Of a stretch of DNA of 13,221 bases, positions 5,731 to 13,106 are shown one piece after another. Each line of letters opens with the position of its first letter. The stretch's first letter is position 1. Location: NCBI GenBank assembly GCA_964522095.1, contig CAZFSO010000062.1:1-13221 (forward strand), in the 5' to 3' direction. The stretch comes from UBA6054 sp964522095. GTDB lineage: Bacteria > Planctomycetota > Phycisphaerae > Phycisphaerales > UBA1924. A program made the translations under genes and the position numbers. The notes below the pieces were generated by a model. It worked only from the letters and a program-made list of their open reading frames with translations. It was not told the DNA's origin and did no database searches.

Positions 5731-6317
5731 TCGGACCTCCACAGGGCGTGCGGGTCGAACGCCGCGGTCGCCAGCAGGCTCAGCAGGACGACCGCGCCGA
5801 ACACGACGACGCCCGGCCCGGGCGTGACCGTCACCAGGTCGCCGAGTTTGACCACCGCCACGAGCACCGCCACCAGCAGCACGTCAACCATGCCCCAGCG
5901 CCCGAGGAACTCGACCAGGGCGTAGGCGGCCGCTCGGCGCCGGGCGGCCATCAGGCGCGGGCCCGCGCACAGGGCGAACAGGGCGGCCAGTTTCGCCACC
6001 GGCGCGACGACCGAGAAGAACAGCACCGCCAGCCCGACGAACAGATGGCCCTCGGCCAGCAGCCCGACCACGCCCGACCAGATCGACGCCTCCGTCTCGT
6101 GCCCCAGACGCGAGATGGACATGACCGGCAGGGCCAGGGCGACCGGGTAGAGCACCAGGGCCGCCAGCGCGAGCGCGGCGGTGCGGCTGGTCGCGCGCGG
6201 GTGCGGCTCGCGCCGGATCACCCCGTCGCAACGCCGGCAGCACGCCTCGTGACGCGGGGGCACGTCGGGCAGGCGGTGGACAAGCCCGCAGCGGTGGCAT
6301 GCGGCGAGTGCGTGCAT
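5727..6317 (-). CDS. PqiA-like integral membrane protein, single domain with zinc ribbon
   Basis: A 196-residue protein. The N-terminus has two CxxC pairs (Cys7/Cys10 and Cys27/Cys30), the zinc-ribbon motif that precedes PqiA domains. Four predicted helices follow at about 44-66, 91-118, 143-160 and 168-186. The conserved family stretch is clear: LPVMSISRLG after helix 1, SIWSGVVGL, and RWGMVDVLLVAVLVAVVKLGDL. E. coli PqiA carries two such domains in about 417 residues, so this is a half-size version. PqiA works with PqiB as an MCE-type lipid transport system. The ATG at 6317 lies 37 bases after the upstream stop and lacks a good Shine-Dalgarno. A long open frame continues upstream but lies antisense-like inside the previous gene, and the zinc-ribbon context supports this start. 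Confidence 0.9.
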   Translation of the reverse strand: MHALAACHRCGLVHRLPDVPPRHEACCRRCDGVIRREPHPRATSRTAALALAALVLYPVALALPVMSISRLGHETEASIWSGVVGLLAEGHLFVGLAVLFFSVVAPVAKLAALFALCAGPRLMAARRRAAAYALVEFLGRWGMVDVLLVAVLVAVVKLGDLVTVTPGPGVVVFGAVVLLSLLATAAFDPHALWRSE

Positions 6318-6354
6318 CGCGGGAGTGTACCGGAAGCGGGGGCGCGTTGTTCGC

Positions 6355-7575
6355 TCAATCGGCCACGCGCAGGCGCGGGGCCGCGAAGACCACCGAGTCC
6401 TGCACCGCGCCGTACCGTCCGGGGTCCACCCGGAGCACAATCGCCCGCACGCCGTCGGGCAGGTCGGCGGCGACGGAGATCTCCGAAGTCGACGCCGTGA
6501 CGCGGGCCTCGCCCAGCAGGACGCGCTCGCCCCCGGCGGTCTCGGCGTGCACCGAGGCGACGCAGTCCGTCCATGGGCCCGGCGCGTCCGCGCGCACGGC
6601 GCAGGCAAACCGGGCGGCCCGCACGCCCGGCGGCAGGTCGTACACCGCCTCGCCGGGCGCGGGCATGCGCACGTCGCCAACGGGCAGCACCGGCCCGTCC
6701 GGGTCGGTCGCCTCGGGCGCGGGCGTCCAGCGCCGATCGCCGGTCGGACGCACCGCCCGCGGCTCAAGCGACGCGATCGCCAGCACGCCGGATCCCTCCG
6801 CCCGCACGCGCACGCCCAGCAGGCGCGCCCCCGGGCGGTCGTAGGCCACGCGGTCCTCGCCCGCCGAGTCGACGCCCAGGGGCGCCGGGGCGGTGGAGAT
6901 GGTCACCAGGCCGTCACTGTCGACCCGCAGGGCCCGGGCCAGGAGCGTCACGCCCATGTCGTCGGTCACGAGCAGGCCCGGCTGGGGCTCGGCGGGGTTG
7001 GCCAGCAGCACCTCGCGCACGCGGTCGAAGGGCACCTCGGACACCGCGCCGTCCTCGCCTTCGACGGACACGACCGGGCCGATCGCGCTGACGAAGCCGG
7101 TCAGCCGGTCGCCGTTGGTCAGCAGCACCGTGTCGGCGGCGGGGGTGGGGGCGTGCCAGCCGCCGCCGGGACGCACCACGCGGGCCACGCGTTCGAGCGG
7201 CAGGCGGGCCGGCCCGAACCCGACCGCGACGCAGGCCAGGGCGTCGTCGGCGTCGCCGGCCTCGATCTCGACCGCGAGGCGCTGGCCGTCGACGAGTTCG
7301 ACGAACACGAGACCCGACGGCGCGCCCGGCCCGGGGTGGGGCAGCGTGGGCGGCACGGCGTGGTCGGCCGCGACCGCCAGCAGGGCGTCCAGCGCCACGC
7401 GGGCCGGCCGGTGGTCCGACCCGCGCACGACCGCGGAGGTCTCGTCCAGTTCGACCAGCGCCACCCGCTTCACGCCCAGGTCGCGCCCGGTCATGCGCAC
7501 CGGCAGGTCGGCCAGAGCGGTCCCGGCGATGCCGAGGGCGAGCACGGCGACGAGATGGCGAGGGCGGCGGGTCAT
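6355..7575 (-). CDS. exported protein with NGDRLTG-type beta modules and NPCBM-like C-terminus
   Basis: 406 residues with a signal peptide (about 1-22, MTRRPRHLVAVLALGIAGTALA). Then come beta-rich modules: one around 85-135 (VFVELVDGQRLAVEIEAGDA) and a clearer one at 148-195 (DTVLLTNGDRLTGFVSAIG ... EVPFDRVREVLLA). The NGDRLTG motif recurs in exported planctomycete proteins of unknown function. The C-terminal 100 residues (VYDLPPGVRAARFACAVRAD ... VVFAAPRLR) have the pattern of NPCBM-type carbohydrate-binding modules: a Y-D-L-P opening, a central strand with AETAGGERVLLGEARVT, and a final strand. It should act in the periplasm or on the envelope, perhaps binding glycans. The ATG at 7575 overlaps the toroid-gene stop (ATGA). 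No catalytic residues are recognised. The module names are my reading of motifs, not a search result. Confidence 0.7.
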   Translation of the reverse strand: MTRRPRHLVAVLALGIAGTALADLPVRMTGRDLGVKRVALVELDETSAVVRGSDHRPARVALDALLAVAADHAVPPTLPHPGPGAPSGLVFVELVDGQRLAVEIEAGDADDALACVAVGFGPARLPLERVARVVRPGGGWHAPTPAADTVLLTNGDRLTGFVSAIGPVVSVEGEDGAVSEVPFDRVREVLLANPAEPQPGLLVTDDMGVTLLARALRVDSDGLVTISTAPAPLGVDSAGEDRVAYDRPGARLLGVRVRAEGSGVLAIASLEPRAVRPTGDRRWTPAPEATDPDGPVLPVGDVRMPAPGEAVYDLPPGVRAARFACAVRADAPGPWTDCVASVHAETAGGERVLLGEARVTASTSEISVAADLPDGVRAIVLRVDPGRYGAVQDSVVFAAPRLRVAD

Positions 7576-8654
7576 TTCTGGAAGATCGGCAGGTAGCGCT
7601 TGGGCATCTGAAGGATGATCAGCGCCATGGCCGTGCCGTAGGTGTCCCCGACGGAGCGATCGGTCCAGGAGCCGTCGTCGCCCTGCGCCCGGAGCAGTTC
7701 TTCTCGGACCGCCGGCCACCACTGGCCCCAGTGCCCGCCGCCGGCGAGGTACATCGCCTGCACCGCGTAGTACTGCCCGTAGAAGTAGTGGGCCCGCGCC
7801 AGGCCCGCGCCCGCCCCGGGCAGGGCGTGGGTCTGCAGGTAGCGCAGGCCGCGCTCGATGTCGTCGCCCTCGTAGATGCCCGCGTAGTACAGGCTGGCCA
7901 CGCCCGCGGCCGACCGCGGCCACGCGCTCGCGCCGCTGTCGGCCTGGTACTTGAACCCCCCGTCGGGGTTCTGGCACCGGCGCACGTAAGCCACCGCCTT
8001 GTCGATCACCTCGCTGGAGACCTCCAGCCCGGCGTTGCGGGCGCTGCGCAGGGCCATGATCTGGCAAATCGTCACGGACACGTCCGCGTCGTAGGGGACG
8101 GGGTTGTAGCGCCAGCCGCCCTCGGCGTTCTGCGTGCGCTCGATCAGTCGCACCGCGCGCACCAGGGTCTCGTGGACGCGCTGGGCGCGGGCGGTGTCGC
8201 CGCCGCCCTGCGTCGTTCCGTAGGCCTCGCCGAGGAACAGCGTGGCGAACCCGTGGCCGTACATCGGCCCGTTGGCGGCGTCGGAGGCGAGCAACCCGTT
8301 CTCGGACGCGGTGGAGAGCACGAAGTCCAGCCCGCGTTCGACCGCCTCGCCGTAGGGCCCGCGCCCGGGCATGTTGCCGTCGGCCATCAGCGCCAGGCCG
8401 GCCAGCGCGGTGATGGCCACGTTCTTGCCGAAGCGCCCGGAGTCCCACGAGCCGTCGGGGTTCTGCAGGCCGGCCAGGTGGACGAGGCCGCGCTCGACGG
8501 CCGAGTCCAGCGCGGGGGTCATCTCGCCGGCGAGCGCCGCGTTCTCCGCCGACGCGCCGGGCTGCGCGAGCGCCGCGCCCGGCGCGGCGCAGGCGACCGC
8601 CACCGCCAGCGACAGGGCGCCCGCCCCGCGTGTTGTCGTGCGCCGCCGGGTCAT
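7572..8654 (-). CDS. exported squalene-cyclase/prenyltransferase-like toroid protein, probably not a cyclase
   Basis: 360 residues with a signal peptide (about 1-30, cut near ALA-Q). The rest is an alpha/alpha toroid of the terpenoid cyclase and prenyltransferase type. QW-like repeats stand at Q64-NPDGSW, Q175-NAEGGW, Q228-NPDGGF and Q324-GDDGSW. Between them lie helix pairs such as NVAITALAGLALMADG and VSVTICQIMALRSARNAG. Squalene-hopene cyclases need a DxDD motif; the matching spot here is D189-A-D191-V-S, so the key acids are incomplete. Length is about half that of squalene-hopene cyclases (over 600). Together with export, this argues for a binding or scaffold role, similar to complement-like toroids, and not for isoprenoid cyclisation. 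The gene overlaps both neighbours by four bases (ATGA), indicating tight co-translation with the NPCBM-like and Ser-linker proteins. Confidence 0.88.
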   Translation of the reverse strand: MTRRRTTTRGAGALSLAVAVACAAPGAALAQPGASAENAALAGEMTPALDSAVERGLVHLAGLQNPDGSWDSGRFGKNVAITALAGLALMADGNMPGRGPYGEAVERGLDFVLSTASENGLLASDAANGPMYGHGFATLFLGEAYGTTQGGGDTARAQRVHETLVRAVRLIERTQNAEGGWRYNPVPYDADVSVTICQIMALRSARNAGLEVSSEVIDKAVAYVRRCQNPDGGFKYQADSGASAWPRSAAGVASLYYAGIYEGDDIERGLRYLQTHALPGAGAGLARAHYFYGQYYAVQAMYLAGGGHWGQWWPAVREELLRAQGDDGSWTDRSVGDTYGTAMALIILQMPKRYLPIFQK

Positions 8655-9265
8655 CGCTCGCCCTCCTGCTCGGCCAGGCGCCGGTAGTACATCTCGGTCA
8701 GGCGCCGGTAGAGCGCGCTGTACCGGTCGGACACGCCCTGGCTGACCGCCTCGCGGTCGCGCGCGGGCAGGTGGCCCCAGGTCACGCCGTCGGGCTCGAC
8801 GCCCGGGGCCAGTTGCGTGCCGGTCAGTTCCGGGCCCATCGCCTCGGACTCGGCCTCGGAGGCCGCACCGGCCTGGCGCTGCGTGGACTGGCTGGGCTGC
8901 TGCTGGCCCTGGCCCGACGACGAGGAGGAGGACGACGACCCGCCGCCGCCCTGCCGCTGCGAGGCCTCGATCACCTGGTCGAGCCGGCGCAGCACGTCCT
9001 CCTGGATGCGCTGGGTCTGCAGGCCAAGGTCGCGCCCGTCGATGCGGCCGGCAGCGTCGCCCATCAGCGCCACCGCCTGGCGGAACTGGTCGCCCGCCTC
9101 CTCGGCGCTGAGCACCCGGTCGAGCGCATCGCGCCGGTCGTCCGCGCCGGCGTCGGATTCCAGGCCGAGCAACTCGTCGAGCGTGGGCACGCGCGGGTCA
9201 TCGGACCGGGCCGCCGCGCCGCCGACAAGCAGACACCCCAACAGGATGGCGATGCGTCCGTGCAA
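8651..9265 (-). CDS. exported protein with Ser/Gly/Gln linker, TTG start
   Basis: 204 residues. The signal peptide covers about 1-19 (MHGRIAILLGCLLVGGAAA). A helical block follows at 45-103 (GDQFRQAVALMGDAAGRIDG ... RIQEDVLRRLDQVIEAS). Next comes a low-complexity linker at 104-130 with four Gly, eight Ser and many Gln, and a conserved-looking C-terminus at 161-200 (VTWGHLPARDREAVSQG ... YYRRLAE). That C-terminal wording, WGxLPxRxRxxVxQG with a late YYRRLAE, appears in planctomycete proteins found beside DUF4175-like genes. I do not know its function. The start codon is TTG (9265-9263), supported by a GAGGAG ribosome site five bases upstream and by the signal peptide beginning there. The stop overlaps the toroid ATG, and an 18-base gap separates it from the giant gene upstream. 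Confidence 0.75.
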   Translation of the reverse strand: MHGRIAILLGCLLVGGAAARSDDPRVPTLDELLGLESDAGADDRRDALDRVLSAEEAGDQFRQAVALMGDAAGRIDGRDLGLQTQRIQEDVLRRLDQVIEASQRQGGGGSSSSSSSSGQGQQQPSQSTQRQAGAASEAESEAMGPELTGTQLAPGVEPDGVTWGHLPARDREAVSQGVSDRYSALYRRLTEMYYRRLAEQEGER

Positions 9266-9270
9266 AGAGG

Positions 9271-9276
9271 CTCCTC
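9271..9276 (-). promoter_or_regulatory. ribosome binding site deciding a TTG start
   Basis: On the minus strand GAGGAG ends five bases before the TTG at 9265. It is one of only two clear Shine-Dalgarno sites in the operon; the other internal genes rely on overlap with the preceding gene. It sits in the 18-base gap after the giant gene's stop and supports an independent initiation there. Confidence 0.75.
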
Positions 9277-9283
9277 GCGAGCG

Positions 9284-12200
9284 TCAACCGCCGACCGGGC
9301 CGGAAGGTTCCCGACCGTCGCCGGATTCCAACGGCTCGACCGGTGTTTGTTCGCCCGGAACGGGCTGCTGGTTCAGTTTTTCGAGCAACTCCAGCCCACG
9401 CTCGGCCAGGAGGCGCTGCATGGCCGCCAGTCGGGCCGTGCGTGCGGCGTCGTCCGCCGCGTCCCCGGAATCGGGCCGCTCGGCCAGGCGCCGGGTGGTC
9501 TCCATGGTGGCCCGCTGCATCTCGCGCAGCAGCCGGAGTTCGGCGATGGGGGGGATCAGGCCCTCCTGCCCCGACCCCTGGCCGCCCTGACCGTCTCCGC
9601 CGCCGCCGCCCCCGCCCTCCTGGAAATCCTGATCGTCGCTGCCCCGCTCCCCGAGCACCTCGACCAGCGAGGCGAGGATGGCCACCGCCTGGTCCTGGTC
9701 CAGCCCGACGCCGGCGGGCGGCGTGGCGGCCGCCAGGCCGTCGGCCGCCGCGGCCATGAGTTCGTCCAGGCGGTCGTGGGCCAAGGCGAAGATCGGGGCC
9801 TCGCTGATCTCCGCGGTGGCCTCGCGCGTCGCGGCGAGGGTCCCGAGCAGTTCGCGCTGCGACGCGGACAACCGGCGCGCGTCGAGGCGTTCGCGCCGGC
9901 TCAGCGCCCGGCCGAGCAGCGACGCGGACCCTTCGCGCAGGTCGGACTGCGTCCCCAGGGCCGCCCGGTAAGCCTGGCGCAACTCGGCCTTGCGCCGCGC
10001 CTGCTCGCGCTGGGCCGCCTGGTCCTCCTGCCGCTCAACCTCGGCCAGCGCCCGCTCCAGGGCCGCCAGGCTGGACCGCTCGTGGACCTCGGCGTCGTCC
10101 AGCGCAGGCGGGGCCGCACGCAGCGGCTCGACGGCCCGCGCCTGCGCCCGCTCGGCTTCGCGCAGCGCCTCGGCGATCAGGCGCAACTCCGCCAGCGCCG
10201 CCGAGGCCTCCTCGATCACGCCCAGCGTGTTGTCGCGCAGGGCGATCATCGGCCGGGCGAGGTCCGGGCGGGCGTCGGCTTCGCGGGCCGCGTCCAGGGC
10301 CGCCAACTCGGCCCGCTGGGCCTCCGTGAGTTGGCGGATCGACGCGTCCAGGGTGGCCAGGCGCCGGCGCAGCGCGGTGTCGCGCAGCGACTCGGCCCGG
10401 TCCATCTCCTCAAGCATCTCGTCGAGGCGTTCGATGGCCTCGGTCTGCGACCGCTGGGCCTCGCCGGTCTGGTTCTCGCCGGTCTGCCGCGCCGCCTGCT
10501 CGATGAGCGACCCGACCGCCCCCGCCCGGCCGCGCTCGGAGGCGCGTCGCAGCGACTCCGCCTGGGCGGGATCGGCCTGCGCGAGGGCCTCGGCCCGGCG
10601 CATGAGTTCGTCGAGCGCCTCGCGGGCCCGGTCGGACAGCGCCTGCTGCTCGGCCGCGAGCCGATCGAGTTCGGCGCGGTCGCCCGGGCCCATGGCCGCG
10701 TCGTCCTGACCGGCGGTGCGGCGGCCGATCTCGGCGGTCTGCTCGCGGGCCTCGCCGAGTTGCTCGCGCAGCCGGGCCACCGCGCGCCGGGCCAGGAAGG
10801 CGTCCTCGCCGCGGTCGAGCAGCGACAACGCCCGGCCGATGCGGTCGCGCGCGGTCCGCTGGTGCTCCTGGGCCTGCCCGTCCCGGCCGGCCTCGACGGC
10901 GCGGGCGGCGTCGCGGGCCGCGTCCTGCGCCTCGTTGAGCACCGCGTCGAGGTCGCGCAGCAGGGCTTCGAGGGCCGGGTCCTCCAGGGCGTTGCGGGCC
11001 CGGGAGCGCTCCAGGCCCCGCACCGAGCGCACCGCCGAGGCCACCGTGTCGGCCAGCGCCAACTGCTCGCGCGTCAGGCCCGTGCGGTCCTCCTCGCCCC
11101 GGCGCAGGCGGTCGTTCAGCGCGCCCTGCTGCTCGTCCGCCCGGCGCAGCAGGCGCGACACGGGGTCGAGTTCCGAGCGCAGGCGCGACACGAGTTCGTC
11201 CGGCGAGACGACCCGCAGACGCCGCTCGGCGCTGCGCGCCTCGCCCTCCGGGGCGCGCGTGTCGTGGGCCACCGCGGCGAGCACGATCTCGTCGCCCGCC
11301 GCTGCCCCCAGCGCCGACGGCGTGAAGGCGGCCCCCGTCTCGGCCCGGCTGACCGGGCCGGACAGCGCCGACGCCGCCAGCGTGATCGGCTCGCCGACCG
11401 GCTCGGGCGCCGCCCCCGCCGACCCGCCCGGCACGCGCAGCAACAACGCGTCCAGGCGCAGGCCCGTGACGCCCACGTCGTCCCCCGCCTCGGCCGCCGC
11501 ATGAAGCGCGGCGTCCGGCGTGACGATCTCGTCCGACGCCGGCTCGGTGATCGCCACGCCCGGCAGCCCGTCCGGGCGCACGTCCAGACCCACTGAGAAC
11601 GAGCCGCGCACACCCAGCCCGTGCGCGTCGACCACCTGCGGCGCGATCCGCACCGGCGACTCGGCGGCCAGTTCGACCGACACGCTGCGGTCGTCGGGCT
11701 GCGACACGCCGAGCCCCGCCGCCCAGGCCTCCGCATCCACCGGCCGGACCGGCTTCGAGAACCGCCAGACGAGCGTCACGCGCGAACCTTCCAGCACCGG
11801 GCCCAGCGCCGCGTCCGGGCCGGGCAGGTCGCGCTCGCCCGTGCGGAAGCCCGCGATGCCCGGCGCGTCCGCGGCGTGCCCCGGCGCCTCGACCAGCGCG
11901 GTCGCGCCCACCACCTCCGGCGGACGCACCAGGCGCACCCGCGCCCAGCCCGTCTGGTCGTCCGGCGTGACGACGCGGTACCGCAGGAAGGCCTCGCCGT
12001 CGCCGAGGTCCAGGCCGGCCGGATCGATCAGGCGTTCGTACGGCCGCCCGGAATCGGTTGAGCCGGGCTGAGGGGTCATCGGCGTGCGGCTCGGCGTGCG
12101 CTCGTCGCCCAGACGCCACTCGACCCGCACCCGCTGGCCCGCGTCGCCCGGCCCTACGGCCACCCGAACGGGCAGGGCCTCGTCAACGGGGTGCACCGTC

Positions 12201-12856
12201 ACGCCGGTCAGGTCGGTCACGCCGTAGCGGGTCGGCCAGCGGGCGTCGGTCCACGGGGCGAGCACGCGGGCCGCGCCGATGCCCGTCATCGAGGGCGACC
12301 ACGCGGCCAGCCCGGCGATCGCACCCAGCGCCAGCGCGAACGCCGCCGCCGCCCGGCCTGCGCCGGTCCAGCGCACCAGGCGCCACGGGTCGATCGTGTC
12401 CACGCGGCGCCCGGCCTCTTCGACGCCCGCCCGGGCGATCGCCCCGGACTCCGACGCGCCGTCCATCGTCTCCAGGAGGTCCACCGCCGGGGCGATCTGG
12501 CCGGCGAACCGCGGGTCGATCGCTTCGAGCCGGTTCGCCAGCGCCGCCCGGCTCGGGCGCACCCGCCAGGCCGGCAGCAGCGTGCGTCCCGAGGCAACCC
12601 CCAGCCCCACAAGGCCCGCGATCAGCAGCGCGCCCCGGGCGGCCCCCGGCAGGCGCAGGCCCAGGTCGATCAGGGCGATGGCCAGCGCCCCGGCGATCGA
12701 CCCGGCGATCAGCAGGCATGCCGCCCGCGCGACCAGCAACAGGCGCACCGCCCGCGACACCCGGTCCAGGGCGGCCGCCAGCCGGTGGACCTGCTCGGCC
12801 CCGGTTCGGACCCGCCGCGGCTGGGCGTTGTGCGCAAAGTTGGAGGTCGCGTCCAC
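9284..12856 (-). CDS. giant DUF4175-like membrane protein with long coiled coil
   Basis: 1190 residues, first gene of the operon. Two membrane helices lie near the N-terminus (about 37-66 and 72-94) and a third at about 167-187, with LANRLEAIDPRFAGQIAPAVDLLE between them. Residues 190-548 are beta-rich, with PWTDARWPTRYGVTD and VRPPEVVGATALVEAPGHA, suggesting Ig-like periplasmic domains. Residues 550-1095 are almost entirely charged Ala/Arg/Glu/Gln helix, a very long coiled coil. A glycine-rich break follows (EGGGGGGGDGQGGQGSGQ), then LIPPIAELRLLREMQRATME and a helical tail. This plan and the N-terminal wording match DUF4175-type proteins as I know them; their function is unknown. The GTG start at 12856 has AGGAGG ten bases upstream. 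It is probably anchored in the inner membrane with the bulk in the periplasm. Confidence 0.82.
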   Translation of the reverse strand: MDATSNFAHNAQPRRVRTGAEQVHRLAAALDRVSRAVRLLLVARAACLLIAGSIAGALAIALIDLGLRLPGAARGALLIAGLVGLGVASGRTLLPAWRVRPSRAALANRLEAIDPRFAGQIAPAVDLLETMDGASESGAIARAGVEEAGRRVDTIDPWRLVRWTGAGRAAAAFALALGAIAGLAAWSPSMTGIGAARVLAPWTDARWPTRYGVTDLTGVTVHPVDEALPVRVAVGPGDAGQRVRVEWRLGDERTPSRTPMTPQPGSTDSGRPYERLIDPAGLDLGDGEAFLRYRVVTPDDQTGWARVRLVRPPEVVGATALVEAPGHAADAPGIAGFRTGERDLPGPDAALGPVLEGSRVTLVWRFSKPVRPVDAEAWAAGLGVSQPDDRSVSVELAAESPVRIAPQVVDAHGLGVRGSFSVGLDVRPDGLPGVAITEPASDEIVTPDAALHAAAEAGDDVGVTGLRLDALLLRVPGGSAGAAPEPVGEPITLAASALSGPVSRAETGAAFTPSALGAAAGDEIVLAAVAHDTRAPEGEARSAERRLRVVSPDELVSRLRSELDPVSRLLRRADEQQGALNDRLRRGEEDRTGLTREQLALADTVASAVRSVRGLERSRARNALEDPALEALLRDLDAVLNEAQDAARDAARAVEAGRDGQAQEHQRTARDRIGRALSLLDRGEDAFLARRAVARLREQLGEAREQTAEIGRRTAGQDDAAMGPGDRAELDRLAAEQQALSDRAREALDELMRRAEALAQADPAQAESLRRASERGRAGAVGSLIEQAARQTGENQTGEAQRSQTEAIERLDEMLEEMDRAESLRDTALRRRLATLDASIRQLTEAQRAELAALDAAREADARPDLARPMIALRDNTLGVIEEASAALAELRLIAEALREAERAQARAVEPLRAAPPALDDAEVHERSSLAALERALAEVERQEDQAAQREQARRKAELRQAYRAALGTQSDLREGSASLLGRALSRRERLDARRLSASQRELLGTLAATREATAEISEAPIFALAHDRLDELMAAAADGLAAATPPAGVGLDQDQAVAILASLVEVLGERGSDDQDFQEGGGGGGGDGQGGQGSGQEGLIPPIAELRLLREMQRATMETTRRLAERPDSGDAADDAARTARLAAMQRLLAERGLELLEKLNQQPVPGEQTPVEPLESGDGREPSGPVGG

Positions 12857-12866
12857 TGGCCCGGAT

Positions 12867-12872
12867 CCTCCT
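12867..12872 (-). promoter_or_regulatory. ribosome binding site for the GTG-start giant gene
   Basis: AGGAGG on the minus strand lies ten bases upstream of GTG 12856-12854. It is a full anti-Shine-Dalgarno match and fixes the start of the first operon gene. No convincing -10/-35 promoter pair was found between it and the hairpin repeats further upstream. Confidence 0.7.
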
Positions 12873-12945
12873 CGCCACAGTCGCCCTGCCCGATCCGTCG
12901 GGCCGACAGACTGTACCGCGGGGGATCCCGGAGCGCAGGTCGAGG

Positions 12946-12987
12946 TTCCTGGCGCGGAGGGCTCGATTCCTGGAGCGGAGGGCTACC
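12946..12987 (+). repeat. short 21-bp direct duplication at the edge of the repeat array
   Basis: TTCCTGGCGCGGAGGGCT at 12946 is repeated with one change as TTCCTGGAGCGGAGGGCT at 12967, a period of 21 bases. The second copy is the opening of the first full 140-bp unit, so the first looks like a partial unit left by slippage or unequal recombination. Confidence 0.7.
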
Positions 12988-13106
12988 AGCCCTCCGTTCG
13001 GGCGCAAGCCCGAAGTCTTCGGTGGGGCCGGCTTCCAGCCGGCCTCTTGACGCCCAAGGCGCGCGTCCGTCCCGTCGCTTGCGCTCCGGGCAATTTGGAT
13101 GCCCGG
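12967..13106 (+). repeat. tandem hairpin repeat unit, copy 1
   Basis: A unit of 140 bases with three consecutive perfect hairpins. The first has a 9-bp stem with an ACC loop (12976-12996). The second has a 7-bp stem capped by a GCAA tetraloop (12997-13014). The third has an 8-bp stem with a TCC loop (13026-13044). A less structured tail with GGCGCGCGTCC and CCCGTCGCTTG follows. Short open frames through it on both strands are rich in Arg/Pro/Gly and look spurious. The form resembles dispersed extragenic palindromic repeats. Confidence 0.85.

Noticed and set aside
7572..8654. Squalene-hopene cyclase for hopanoid synthesis
   Set aside because: The protein is half length, exported, and lacks DxDD. 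The nearby ispD is on the other strand and in a separate unit, so a joint isoprenoid pathway is not supported.
8630..11596. Plus-strand open frame of 988 codons
   Set aside because: It lies antisense to the toroid start, the Ser-linker gene and most of the giant gene. Its composition (Arg, Gly, Gln, Leu, His) is that of a mirrored GC-rich coiled-coil gene, and no domain is visible.
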